A stretch of DNA of 64,000 bases, from the NCBI RefSeq assembly GCF_013373065.1, contig NZ_JABXIN010000003.1, forward strand, positions 1-64,000. The letters run 5' to 3'. Below the pieces are notes generated by a model that did no database searches, was not told the DNA's origin, and saw only the letters and a program-made list of their open reading frames with translations. Position numbers and translations under genes: made by a program. This DNA comes from Algoriphagus sp. Lineage in GTDB: Bacteria; Bacteroidota; Bacteroidia; Cytophagales; Cyclobacteriaceae. This document shows, piece by piece, positions 6,613 through 15,666 of the stretch (positions are counted from its first letter, which is position 1; each line of letters starts with the position of its first letter).

Positions 6613-8865
6613 ATGATTCAATCCATCTGGTATAGTTTTCCAGTACAGCTTTTATCCCTTCACCTTCGGAAAAACCTAGCCCTGCTTTTGGTTTGGGGGT
6701 TGTTGTTTTTGATCATTTTTGAGGGGTTTGGAGTCACCCTTGGGATCCCTTTTTTGTTTTTGGACCCTGAATACCTTCATGAAGTTTCTTGGTTGAGTTT
6801 TTTGTTAATGGGTGTTGGGTTCGCTGTCTTTACCATGGCCTTCCACATGACTACCTATATGATGGAAGGTAAAAAATATTCATTTCTAGCTGTTCTCAAA
6901 AAGCCATTTATTCATTTTTGTATCAATAATTCCATCGTACCCCTTCTTTTTTACCTAGCCTATTGTATTCGGTTTGTCAATTTTCAACTTCAAAATGATT
7001 TAGATTCTCAATGGCAAGTATTGTCTTATTTTGGAGGTTTTACCTTGGGAAGCTTGATTAGCTATGGGTTAATTTTCGGATACTTTGCGGTTACCAACAA
7101 AGACTTCTTTTTGATTTTTGCAGGGAATCTGGATCGGAGACTTCGACGTGTTCCTTTCACTCGGAAAAATGTCATCAGCCGATATAAAGATATAAAGAAC
7201 CAAAATCATCAAGTCCATAGCTATTTGACCATAAAGCTTCGATTTGAGCCGGTTCGGCCGGATATCTCTCGCTTTCATGCTGCCAAACTTTTAAAAGTAT
7301 TTGATCAGAATCACCTCAATTTATTTCTGATTCAAGTGTTTTTGATTCTGCTCGTAATTTTCCTGGGTTTATTTAAAGAAGAACCTTATCTACAATGGCC
7401 GGCAGCTATGAGTGCGATGTTGCTTTTGGCGATTTTAATGATGCTAGTCGGAGCTGTCAGTTTTTGGCTTAGGCAGTGGGCGACGGTTACTGTTTTTTTG
7501 GCAATTCTGCTAATAAATTATTTCTCAAACTTTTCATTCTTAAATCGGCCCCATGAGGCATTTGGTCTTGATTATCAAATTGAGCCAGCTCCCTATTCCC
7601 TAGAAAGATTGGATTCCTTGCTACATCCAGACACACTCGCAAAAGACCGACTACATACTCTAAAGATTTTAGAAAATTGGAAGAAAAAAACGGGAGATGA
7701 AAAGCCAAAACTTGTCATGATCGCTTCGAGTGGTGGAGGGCAACGAGCAGCTTTATGGACAGTTGTGATTTTGCAACATCTCTATGCAATAGAAGAGGGA
7801 GAAGTCTTGAAGCATACCGAATTCTTTTCAGGGGCTTCCGGTGGGGTATTGGGGGAGGCTTTTTTCAGAGAAATTTATCTTCGGTCTTTGGAGGATTCTT
7901 CAATTGACCCAAGGGATTCTGTTTATCTCGATCAAATATCTGCTGATAATCTGAATCCAATCATTTTTTCACTATTGGTAAATGACCTGATCATTCGAAA
8001 CCAATATTTTGAATACAATGATCGAAATTACTTGAAGGATCGAGGGTATGCTTTTGAGCAACAACTTAATGAAAACACTAAAGGATTGATGGATAAACCA
8101 TTGAAAGCTTATCGTGAAGCTGAATTTTCTGGGAAAATACCACTTTTACCCATTACTTCATTAATCACAAACGATGGGAGAAAATTGGTGATTTCACCGC
8201 ATTCTATGTCTTATTTGGGAACCTCAGTCAAAGGACAATTAGGAGCGGACGAAAAAAAGCAAAGTGTTGATTTCCTTCGTTTTTTTAAGGATCAGGATTC
8301 GGAAAATCTCCGATTTCTCACGGCCTTACGGATGTCTGCTACTTTTCCATTTATCACTCCTAATGTACAGCTTCCTTCTCAGCCGATTATGGAAACCATG
8401 GATACCGGTTTATCCGATAATTTTGGGATTCAAGATGCCTTACGGTTTATTTATGTATTTCAAGAGTGGATTCATGAAAATACAGATGGGGTGGTCTTAA
8501 TTACGATCCGCGATTCTCAAAAGTCCATGGAAATTCCACTCAGTCCTGCTCCTCGTATTGCTGAAAAAATATTTAATCCCCTGAAAAATATTTATTCCAA
8601 CTGGGATAATGTTCAGACCATTCAAAACGAAGTTTTATTCAACTATATGGCAGAGTCCATGCCTTTCGCTTTGGACAAGGTGGAGTTTGAATACGCACCA
8701 GAATTAGTTCAAAAAGAGGAACTCACGGGAAGTCAAGAAGCTATGCAGCGAGCTTCGTTAAATTGGCGTTTAACTGCCCGGGAGAAGAAATCAATTTTGT
8801 TGAGTATCAGAACTAAAAAGAATCAAACTTCCCTAAGAAAAATTGAGGCAATGTTTAAGGATTAA
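6613..8865 (+). CDS. Patatin-like phospholipase with N-terminal membrane domain
   Basis: A 750-aa protein. Residues 1-330 carry several hydrophobic helices (about 20-60, 100-125, 135-160, 240-310), so the enzyme is anchored in the inner membrane. The C-terminal half is a patatin-like alpha/beta hydrolase: oxyanion loop SSGGGQRAALW (about 371), nucleophile Ser409 in GASGG (GxSxG), and catalytic Asp597 in MDTGLSDN, where DTG replaces the usual DGG/DGA. It probably hydrolyses acyl-lipid esters. It stands alone between divergent DUF4494 and convergent Mpo1-like genes. Confidence 0.85.
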   Translation: MIQSIWYSFPVQLLSLHLRKNLALLLVWGLLFLIIFEGFGVTLGIPFLFLDPEYLHEVSWLSFLLMGVGFAVFTMAFHMTTYMMEGKKYSFLAVLKKPFIHFCINNSIVPLLFYLAYCIRFVNFQLQNDLDSQWQVLSYFGGFTLGSLISYGLIFGYFAVTNKDFFLIFAGNLDRRLRRVPFTRKNVISRYKDIKNQNHQVHSYLTIKLRFEPVRPDISRFHAAKLLKVFDQNHLNLFLIQVFLILLVIFLGLFKEEPYLQWPAAMSAMLLLAILMMLVGAVSFWLRQWATVTVFLAILLINYFSNFSFLNRPHEAFGLDYQIEPAPYSLERLDSLLHPDTLAKDRLHTLKILENWKKKTGDEKPKLVMIASSGGGQRAALWTVVILQHLYAIEEGEVLKHTEFFSGASGGVLGEAFFREIYLRSLEDSSIDPRDSVYLDQISADNLNPIIFSLLVNDLIIRNQYFEYNDRNYLKDRGYAFEQQLNENTKGLMDKPLKAYREAEFSGKIPLLPITSLITNDGRKLVISPHSMSYLGTSVKGQLGADEKKQSVDFLRFFKDQDSENLRFLTALRMSATFPFITPNVQLPSQPIMETMDTGLSDNFGIQDALRFIYVFQEWIHENTDGVVLITIRDSQKSMEIPLSPAPRIAEKIFNPLKNIYSNWDNVQTIQNEVLFNYMAESMPFALDKVEFEYAPELVQKEELTGSQEAMQRASLNWRLTAREKKSILLSIRTKKNQTSLRKIEAMFKD

Positions 8866-8893
8866 GAAAGTACTTTGTATGATCTTTTTAGGG

Positions 8894-9373
8894 CTAATAT
8901 GCCAAGCCTAGTCGTTTGTAAATGAAGTGCATTAGCCAAGCTGGTCCTATGAGTAAAAACTGTAGGTCTTTGAAAAAAGATGGTTTTTTTCCTTCAATCT
9001 TATGACCATAAAATTGGATAACCCAAGAGATCAAGAAAATGGCTAAGCTGATAATCCAGAGTTTTCCAGGGAATTCAATGGTCAAAAAGTTAGCTAGAGC
9101 CAAACAAAGCGCAGCAAATAAAAACATTCCTAAGGCTAATGGGACGGAAAGAGTGATGTAATAAACTAAAACCAAAAACAAGACAATTGTAGCCCAATTG
9201 GCGAATCCTCCTAAAAGAGGAAAGTATTCTGACAAGGGCCCAGGAGGTATACTGAAAACCAACCCTACTACACTAAAAAAAATAGCTGGTACACAAAACC
9301 AATGGATAAGCTTATTAGTAGGGTTTTGATGACTTAAACCATATTCCTGAAGGAGTTCATCAATTTTTCTCAT
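8894..9373 (-). CDS. Mpo1-like protein (DUF962)
   Basis: A 159-aa multi-helix membrane protein. The N-terminal SHQNPTNKLIHWFCVP and the later FYGHKIEGKKPSFF and GPAWLMHFI segments hold the conserved histidines of the DUF962/Mpo1 family. Yeast Mpo1 is an iron-dependent dioxygenase that shortens 2-hydroxy fatty acids by alpha-oxidation. The bacterial substrate is not established, but sphingolipid-like or 2-hydroxy acyl chains are plausible in Bacteroidota. It ends 28 bases from the convergent patatin gene. Confidence 0.88.
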   Translation of the reverse strand: MRKIDELLQEYGLSHQNPTNKLIHWFCVPAIFFSVVGLVFSIPPGPLSEYFPLLGGFANWATIVLFLVLVYYITLSVPLALGMFLFAALCLALANFLTIEFPGKLWIISLAIFLISWVIQFYGHKIEGKKPSFFKDLQFLLIGPAWLMHFIYKRLGLAY

Positions 9374-9451
9374 AGCGCTCTGTATGGTTATGATTATGTT
9401 TAGAAGTAAATTATCAAAAATCTAACGAAATGCCGTCTGGCAAATAGAATT

Positions 9452-10567
9452 ATGCTAAGCTATTGGGAAAAGAAGCATTTTTTAAACTATGATTTGATTG
9501 TAGTAGGGGCAGGGTTTGTAGGATTATCTACTGCGATTCATTACAAAAGAAAAAATAAGAGGGCTCGGGTTTTGATTTTGGAACGCGGGGTTTTTCCTAC
9601 GGGAGCGAGTACCAAAAACGCAGGTTTTGCATGTTTTGGGTCTTTGACTGAAATTCTGGATGATTTTTGGACCATGACGCCCGATGAAGTTTTACAATTG
9701 GTGGAGCGCCGATTTAAGGGTTTGAATCAAATAAAAAAAGAATTTGGGAAAAAGGAGCTTGAATTCAAAGATTCAGGCGGTTTTGAACTTATCCAAGAAG
9801 ACCAAGTTGAGGCCTTGGACCACCTCGATAATGTCAATAAATTATTAAAGCCCCTTTTTAAAAAGCCTGTTTTTTCAACCGTAAAGGCACATCGCAAAAT
9901 GGGTTTTTCGGATTCGGTGAAATCGGTTGTCAAAAACCAATTTGAAGGGGAATTGGATTCGGGTAAATATCTCAATTCTCTTTGGTCTTTGGCTGAGGAA
10001 TTGGGGATTCGAATTTTAACAGGTGCTACCGTTTCTCAACTATATCCTGATTCAGGGGAGGTGATCCTCTCTGAAAACGTCCTTTTTTCTGGTAAAAAAA
10101 TCGCCATATGTACCAACGCCTTTACAAAAAAGCTATTGCCTGAGGTTGATCTAGTGCCCGGAAGAGGATTGGTAATGGTCAGTGAACCTTTGGATTTTCG
10201 TATTCCTTGGAAAGGAAGCTTTCATATGGACAAAGGCTATGTGTATTTTCGGAAAATCGATGGACGTCTGCTTTTAGGAGGAGGAAGAAATCAAGATTTT
10301 GAAGGTGAACAAAGTGAAGAAAATCAAATTAATCCTAAAATTGAGCGCTACTTGAAGGGAATTGCAGAGGAGGTAATTTTTCCGGGTAAAAAAATCAATT
10401 GGCAGCACTCTTGGACTGGAATCATGGCTTTTGGTCCAAAGAAATCTCCAATTATTCAAAAAGTCGGAGAAAAAACTGCTGTTGCAGTACGATTAGGAGG
10501 GATGGGTGTCGCCATTGGATGGCAGGTTGGGAAGGAACTCTCAGATCTTCTTCGAAAAGGGTTTTAA
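9452..10567 (+). CDS. FAD-dependent oxidoreductase (DAO family)
   Basis: A 371-aa enzyme with the FAD-binding GxGxxG loop VVGAGFVGLSTA near residue 17, an acidic ribose-binding end of strand two (LILERG), the GASTKNAGFACFG flavin segment, and a C-terminal GGMGVAIGWQVGKELSDLL that closes the FAD site. This is the D-amino-acid oxidase/glycine oxidase fold; the amine substrate is not predictable. It has no signal peptide. A second DAO-type gene at 22789 is only distantly similar. It precedes nhaC by 41 bases and may be co-transcribed with it. Confidence 0.85.
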   Translation: MLSYWEKKHFLNYDLIVVGAGFVGLSTAIHYKRKNKRARVLILERGVFPTGASTKNAGFACFGSLTEILDDFWTMTPDEVLQLVERRFKGLNQIKKEFGKKELEFKDSGGFELIQEDQVEALDHLDNVNKLLKPLFKKPVFSTVKAHRKMGFSDSVKSVVKNQFEGELDSGKYLNSLWSLAEELGIRILTGATVSQLYPDSGEVILSENVLFSGKKIAICTNAFTKKLLPEVDLVPGRGLVMVSEPLDFRIPWKGSFHMDKGYVYFRKIDGRLLLGGGRNQDFEGEQSEENQINPKIERYLKGIAEEVIFPGKKINWQHSWTGIMAFGPKKSPIIQKVGEKTAVAVRLGGMGVAIGWQVGKELSDLLRKGF

Positions 10568-10608
10568 ATTTTTTGGTTAGATTCACAGATTCATCCTATC
10601 CTTAAAAT

Positions 10609-12072
10609 TTGATGCAAGAAAAAACTCGGACGCCGGGAATTGTTGATGCGTTGATTCCCCTCGTTTTTTTAATCTTCTTATTAGTTTTAAATATCCAGAT
10701 TTTCGGAACCGATGGTCTTTCTGGATCTAATCAGATCGTTTTATTACTATCCGCTGCTGTTGCAGGCTTAGTTTCGGTTTACAGGCTTGGATTTCATTGG
10801 CAAACCCTTCAAGACGGAATTGTAAAGAGCATCAGTTCTGCGATGTCAAGTATTTTGATTTTGTTTTTGATCGGTGCTTTGGCTGGGACCTGGCTCTTGA
10901 GTGGGATTGTACCTGCTATGATTTATTATGGATTGCAGGTGCTGAGTCCGGCAATTTTCCTTTTTGCAGCATGCGTGGTCAGTGCGATAGTGTCAATATC
11001 TACAGGAAGTTCATGGACAACAGTTGCAACCGTTGGGGTTGCCCTTTTGGGAATTGGAAAGGCCTTGGGATTTGAGGAAGGAATAATAGCAGGTGCTATC
11101 ATTTCGGGAGCCTATTTTGGGGATAAAATGTCTCCTTTGTCCGACACGACAAATCTAGCACCAGCAATGGCAGGGACGGATTTATTTACCCATATCCGCC
11201 ACATGGCCAAAACGACCATTCCCTCCATTGTGATTACTCTAATCTTGTTTATCATCATTGGAATTAACTACGATGCTAATGGTTCAGTAGATGATGTGAA
11301 AGCAATTTCAACCGTGATTTTAGAGAAATTCAATGTTACTGGTTGGCTATTCATTGTTCCAGCTGTAGTGTTGATTCTGATCATTCGAAAAGTTCCTGCC
11401 ATTCCTGCTTTATTGGCTGGAGCACTCTTAGGGGGAGTATTCGCGGTGATTTTCCAGCCTGATATAATAGCTTCCATTGCCAACGATTCTGGGAACTATG
11501 CATATTTGAGCTTTAAGGCTGTGATGATGTCACTTTATGGAGAGATTTCAGTAGTGACCAGCAATGATGTAGTCAATGAACTTTTGGTGACTCGCGGAAT
11601 GGGAGGGATGCTCAATACAATTTGGTTGATTATCTGTGCGATGATTTTTGGAGGCATCATGGAGGTTACTGGCATGTTGCAGGTATTAGCTGAAGCCGTA
11701 ATCAAGAAAGTCCATCAAGTTGGTTCGCTAATCGCAAGTACAGCTGCAACTTGTGTCTTTTTCAATATTACCACTTCTGATCAATACTTAGCTATTTTAG
11801 TTCCCGGTCGGATGTATGCGGATATTTATAAAAAGCGAGGGTTAAAGCCAGAAAACTTAAGTAGAACTTTAGAGGATTCAGCAACAGTTACTTCCGTTTT
11901 GGTTCCTTGGAATACCTGTGGGGCAACTCAAGCTGGAGTTCTTGGTGTTGCTACCTTGGTTTATGCACCGTATTGCTTTTTCAATATTATCAGCCCATTT
12001 ATGACGATTTTGTATGGGTATCTCAATATTGGTATTAACTATTACACAGAGGAAGAATTAGAGACCGCATGA
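10609..12072 (+). CDS. nhaC: Na+/H+ antiporter NhaC
   Basis: A 487-aa inner-membrane protein with about 11-12 hydrophobic segments. The GSSWTTVATVG, ISGAYFGDKMSPLSDTTNLA and SATVTSVLVPWNTCG motifs are diagnostic of the NhaC family, which exchanges cytosolic Na+ for external protons. The stop codon overlaps the start of the exonuclease gene in ATGA, so the two are translationally coupled. This fits a moderately halophilic or marine lifestyle, but the ion specificity is inferred. Confidence 0.92.
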   Translation: MMQEKTRTPGIVDALIPLVFLIFLLVLNIQIFGTDGLSGSNQIVLLLSAAVAGLVSVYRLGFHWQTLQDGIVKSISSAMSSILILFLIGALAGTWLLSGIVPAMIYYGLQVLSPAIFLFAACVVSAIVSISTGSSWTTVATVGVALLGIGKALGFEEGIIAGAIISGAYFGDKMSPLSDTTNLAPAMAGTDLFTHIRHMAKTTIPSIVITLILFIIIGINYDANGSVDDVKAISTVILEKFNVTGWLFIVPAVVLILIIRKVPAIPALLAGALLGGVFAVIFQPDIIASIANDSGNYAYLSFKAVMMSLYGEISVVTSNDVVNELLVTRGMGGMLNTIWLIICAMIFGGIMEVTGMLQVLAEAVIKKVHQVGSLIASTAATCVFFNITTSDQYLAILVPGRMYADIYKKRGLKPENLSRTLEDSATVTSVLVPWNTCGATQAGVLGVATLVYAPYCFFNIISPFMTILYGYLNIGINYYTEEELETA

Positions 12073-12668
12073 TTCCTATACGGATTAGCAAAGAGGAGGT
12101 AAATGCGCTTCCATTGGGGCAATTTGAAGGGGAAATCTACTTAATTGATCAATTGGAGGATGTGGAAGAAGTGGTTGAATTTCTAGATACTCAACCCATC
12201 TTGGGTTTTGATACCGAAACCAAACCGGCCTTTCGAAAAGGGGTAACGAATGAGGTTTCACTTTTACAACTTTCCACTTCCGAGCAAGCCTTTCTGTTTC
12301 GGTTAAATTCCATTGGCTTTCCCGATGAATTGCGAGCCATTTTGGAACGGGAACATATCCTCAAGATCGGAGCAGCTGTCCATGATGATTTGAAGGGTTT
12401 GTCCAAATTGACGGATTCCTTTTACCCCCAGGCCTTTTTTGATTTGAATGATGAACTTCGGAAAATAGGCTTTCATAATGTGGGTGTTCGAAATCTCTCT
12501 GGAATGGTTTTGGGGATTCGAATCAGCAAATCAGAGCAGGTTTCTAATTGGGAGGCAACTCAACTAACGGTCAAGCAACAACGGTATGCAGCTACAGATG
12601 CATGGGCCTGTCTAGAAGTCTTTAAAAAGCTCAGAATGGAAGGCTATTTGGATGAATTATTCCAATAG
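12069..12668 (+). CDS. RNase D-like 3'-5' exonuclease
   Basis: A 199-aa DEDDy exonuclease domain standing alone. Asp48 and Glu50 in GFDTETKP, the HDDLKGLSK aspartate and the C-terminal YAATDAWA (Tyr and Asp) make up the four metal ligands plus the tyrosine. There is no HRDC domain, so it is shorter than classical RNase D and closer to stand-alone WRN-exonuclease-like proteins. It is coupled to nhaC by a 4-base overlap, and its last four codons overlap the opposing yigZ gene by 12 bases. Confidence 0.87.
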   Translation: MIPIRISKEEVNALPLGQFEGEIYLIDQLEDVEEVVEFLDTQPILGFDTETKPAFRKGVTNEVSLLQLSTSEQAFLFRLNSIGFPDELRAILEREHILKIGAAVHDDLKGLSKLTDSFYPQAFFDLNDELRKIGFHNVGVRNLSGMVLGIRISKSEQVSNWEATQLTVKQQRYAATDAWACLEVFKKLRMEGYLDELFQ

Positions 12669-13277
12669 GGTTACATTGACTCCTTCCAAGGTATTTAATT
12701 CCTCAGTGACCTTTTCCAGTAAGCCAGACCGAAAGTCCAATATTATTTCTGCATCCAGTGTCATCTCCTGGGATTCAATAGTTAAGTTTTCAGCTTTGAT
12801 GAGCTTCATAACTTCATTCATTTGAGAGTAAGGAAATTTTACATTGATGCGGCTTTTTAAAAAATCTGTTACAAGTTCATTTTCTTCAATGGCGAGTTTT
12901 GCTGAAGTCTTATAAGCTTGAATCAATCCGCTCATTCCCAATTTTGTACCTCCGAAATACCGAACAACTACGATAAGAACATTCGTCAGCCCAAAAGATC
13001 GGATTTGTCCCAAAATCGGATCTCCAGCTGAATGATTGGGCTCTCCATCGTCATTTGCCCTGAAGATTTCCCCGTCCTTTCCCAAGCAATAGGCATAACA
13101 ATGGTGTCTTGCATCATAGTATTTTTTTCGAAGCATGTCTAAATGTTCTTTTATTTCCCCCTCATTTTTGACAGGGAAGGCGAAATAAAAAAACTTGCTA
13201 TTTTTTTCTTTAAATAAGCCTGAGGAAGAGCTAGCTAAAGTTAAAAAGGAGTCCTTATCTTCAGTAAAATCTGTCAA
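12657..13277 (-). CDS. YigZ/IMPACT family protein
   Basis: A 206-aa cytosolic protein of the UPF0029/IMPACT family. The core HHCYAYCLG, NDDGEPNHSAGDPILGQI and VVVRYFGGTKLGMSGLIQAY segments are almost invariant in YigZ proteins. The C-terminal 70 residues form a ferredoxin-like DUF1949 domain. Eukaryotic IMPACT acts on translation control; bacterial YigZ has no settled role. The stop lies inside the opposing exonuclease gene. Confidence 0.9.
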   Translation of the reverse strand: MTDFTEDKDSFLTLASSSSGLFKEKNSKFFYFAFPVKNEGEIKEHLDMLRKKYYDARHHCYAYCLGKDGEIFRANDDGEPNHSAGDPILGQIRSFGLTNVLIVVVRYFGGTKLGMSGLIQAYKTSAKLAIEENELVTDFLKSRINVKFPYSQMNEVMKLIKAENLTIESQEMTLDAEIILDFRSGLLEKVTEELNTLEGVNVTLLE

Positions 13278-13380
13278 GGTGAATAGGTTTGATTTGAGAT
13301 TAAGTTGTAAAATAAATTTAATAGAGGGTTAATCTTTTTTCCTTTGTAATTATCTTAATTTCCGACCGGCTGTAATAAGA

Positions 13381-13806
13381 ATGGAAAATTCGAATATAAA
13401 ACTTGAGCCTCAAATGATCCAATTTCGAGGTGATGAGCAGGAATCAGGAGAGCTCTTTTTTTGGGAAAATAAGGACATTTTTCCGCAAGGTATTCGGCGA
13501 TGTTTTTGGATTCATAAAGTTCCTAATGAATCTCTCAGAGGTAAGCATGCACATCGAAAGGAAACACAAGTGTTAATTGCAATGGCCGGGGAATTGGAGG
13601 TTACAATCCTTTTCCCTGATGGAAAAAGTAAGAAGTTTTTACTTCAAAATCCTTCGGAAGGCTTATTGGTGCCTCCGGGCCATTGGGTAGAGACAAGGTT
13701 TTCTTCTGATGCAGTGTTATTGGGTCTTTCAGATCAAGATTTTTCTGAAGACGATTACATTAGAGACATGGAAGAGTTTAAAAGTTTGAAAGGAAGAAAT
13801 GCCTGA
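13381..13806 (+). CDS. FdtA/WxcM-like cupin, dTDP-sugar 3,4-ketoisomerase family
   Basis: A 141-aa single-domain cupin. The sequence RCFWIHKVPNESLRGKHAHRK, with its catalytic histidine cluster, followed by LVPPGHWVE, is the FdtA/QdtA signature. These enzymes convert dTDP-4-keto-6-deoxyglucose to the 3-keto sugar, a precursor of N-acylated amino sugars in surface glycans. It overlaps the next gene by 8 bases, starting a three-gene operon with an acyltransferase and a glycosyltransferase. A DegT-type aminotransferase that could take its product lies 42 kb away at 55749. Confidence 0.83.
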   Translation: MENSNIKLEPQMIQFRGDEQESGELFFWENKDIFPQGIRRCFWIHKVPNESLRGKHAHRKETQVLIAMAGELEVTILFPDGKSKKFLLQNPSEGLLVPPGHWVETRFSSDAVLLGLSDQDFSEDDYIRDMEEFKSLKGRNA

Positions 13807-14710
13807 GAAGTATCAGTTTGCGGTTGAAAAGTCTGATTCCAATCCGAAAGACTATTTTTTATCTGGATTAACTCCTCTTAGTGAAGGAACCTATTGGGAT
13901 TTTTGCCTGTATAAGAAAGAAAAGAAAAAAGCTTGGGTTACATTTTTCATTGATAAAAATTCAAAGCAAGCTGTCTCTTTACCTCAATTACCATTTGGCG
14001 GTATTTGGTTTCAGGAAAAGCTTCATTCAGAGATTTTGGCCTATTTTATTGAAGAATCAATTCAATTTTTACAAAAGCAGGGAATTCAAAAAATTGAGAT
14101 AACGCAGCCTCCCAAACCATATCAGGACAACCATGATCTGATTGATTATTTATTGTTTAAGTTGGGTTTTGTTCCTCATAGCCTGGTGGCACATCAATTT
14201 TTTATTGGTAGGAAGAGAATCAAAAAATTTCTTCAAAAAGAAGAGCCTAAATTTTACCGTCGAGTAAAAGACGGAAAGCTTCAGGTTTATAGCGGACCAA
14301 TTCAAAATTTTGAATTTTTGAATGCTATCCGAGCATGGAATGAAAACCGGGGCTATGCTGTCAGTTTGGATGAAAGCAAATTGATAGGACAAGTATCTGA
14401 ATTTCCAGAAAGGTATTTTTTGATTTCATTAGAAAAGAATGGGAAGGTTATTGCACATACCTTAGCAGTTAAATTGACTGAAAATTCGATCTATTATTTT
14501 CAATCGGCAATCCACCCAAATAGTCCAATCAATCATGCGGGTGAGATTTTGCTGTATTACCTATTTCGATTAGCAGACGAGTTAAAGGTTGAGTTGATAG
14601 ATTTGGGGTCCTCTGATCAGCCGGATTCACCGAATCACAGTTTAATGTTTTTTAAGTCAAGATTTTCAAACGATATTTCCAATAAGGTCACTTGGGTCAA
14701 GACGCTTTAA
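13799..14710 (+). CDS. GNAT/FemAB-like acyltransferase
   Basis: A 303-aa protein that looks like two tandem GNAT folds, as in FemAB-type enzymes. The N-terminal half (about 1-150) contains LHSEILAYFIEESIQFLQKQGIQKIEI. The second half (about 160-300) contains EKNGKVIAHTLAVKL and the acyl-CoA-binding-like HPNSPINHAGEILLYYLF. No signal peptide is seen. Given the FdtA-like isomerase before it and the glycosyltransferase after it, it may acylate an amino sugar of a surface glycan; this is inferred from position. Confidence 0.7.
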   Translation: MPEKYQFAVEKSDSNPKDYFLSGLTPLSEGTYWDFCLYKKEKKKAWVTFFIDKNSKQAVSLPQLPFGGIWFQEKLHSEILAYFIEESIQFLQKQGIQKIEITQPPKPYQDNHDLIDYLLFKLGFVPHSLVAHQFFIGRKRIKKFLQKEEPKFYRRVKDGKLQVYSGPIQNFEFLNAIRAWNENRGYAVSLDESKLIGQVSEFPERYFLISLEKNGKVIAHTLAVKLTENSIYYFQSAIHPNSPINHAGEILLYYLFRLADELKVELIDLGSSDQPDSPNHSLMFFKSRFSNDISNKVTWVKTL

Positions 14711-14712
14711 TC

Positions 14713-15666
14713 ATGGAAAAGCAAAAAAAAGTCACCATCATTTGTATTGCATTCAACCATGAAGATTGGATTTTTGAAGCCTTGGAAAGTGTGGCGATGC
14801 AGGATTATTATGCCAAAGAGCTGCTGATCATTGATAACGGCAGTTCCGATCAGACTCCTGCTAAGATTCAGGAATGGGTGAATCAATTCACAGGACTATT
14901 CCCGGTAAAAACAATTTTTAATGAAGAGCCCAGACCCTACTGCTCTGTTTTCAATGCTGCTTTTCTCCAAACAGACTGTGATTATGTGGTGGATTTGTCA
15001 GGTGATGATGTCCTTTATCCCGATCACCTTTCTCTTTCGATTAAACAATTGAAAAAAGATCCGAATGCGGCATTTTGTTTTTCTGATGCCTATTTGCTTT
15101 CATCTTCCGGAGCAATTCGGACCTTTTACAAACGAAATGCATTCAGCGAACTAAGGGAAAATGTGGAGTTGGGGAACTTGTATGAAACCTTATTGCGGAG
15201 AAATACCATTTGCTCAGCTACGATTGTTTTTAATGCTAAAATCCTAAAAAAGGAAGGGGGGTATGATGAAAGCCTATACTATGAGGATTTTGATATTCAA
15301 ATCCGTTTGACTCGAAAATACCCAGTCGTTTTTTCGGATCATGTGGGAATTCTTAAGCGTGTTCATCCTCGATCCATGTCTTCGCAGCAATACCAACGAT
15401 ATATTTCAAGAATGCTTCCCAGTACTGTGAAAGTCTGTGAGAAAGCACTGGAGCTTAATCAAAGTGAAGATGAAAATCAGGCGCTACAGGAGCGGATTTT
15501 ATTTGAGTTGAAGCATGCGCTTTGGTCTGCTAATTTTTTGGCGGCAAAGCATCTGATCGAACTTGCTGAAAAGCTACATACTAAAAATCCAAGATTGGCT
15601 TTTTATAGGTGGTGGTCCAAGATAAAAGTAGATCTGTCTTGGCTCTATATTCATTTGACGGGTTGA
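14713..15666 (+). CDS. Family 2 glycosyltransferase
   Basis: The preferred start is ATG at 14713; the frame can be read from a TTG at 14692, but this would lie inside the previous gene. The resulting 317 aa begin with a GT-A Rossmann half: VTIICIAFNHEDWI, ELLIIDNGSSDQT, and the metal site VDLSGDDVLYPDH. An acceptor region, YYEDFDIQIRLTRKY, with the typical acidic catalytic residue (ED) follows. It probably adds a sugar to a lipid-linked surface glycan. Its stop codon directly abuts the stop of the opposing M16-like gene. Confidence 0.88.
   Translation: MEKQKKVTIICIAFNHEDWIFEALESVAMQDYYAKELLIIDNGSSDQTPAKIQEWVNQFTGLFPVKTIFNEEPRPYCSVFNAAFLQTDCDYVVDLSGDDVLYPDHLSLSIKQLKKDPNAAFCFSDAYLLSSSGAIRTFYKRNAFSELRENVELGNLYETLLRRNTICSATIVFNAKILKKEGGYDESLYYEDFDIQIRLTRKYPVVFSDHVGILKRVHPRSMSSQQYQRYISRMLPSTVKVCEKALELNQSEDENQALQERILFELKHALWSANFLAAKHLIELAEKLHTKNPRLAFYRWWSKIKVDLSWLYIHLTG

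Noticed and set aside
14692..14712. Extended TTG start for the family 2 glycosyltransferase.
   Set aside because: It lies within the preceding acyltransferase gene, adds seven unconserved residues, and a good ATG follows at 14713.
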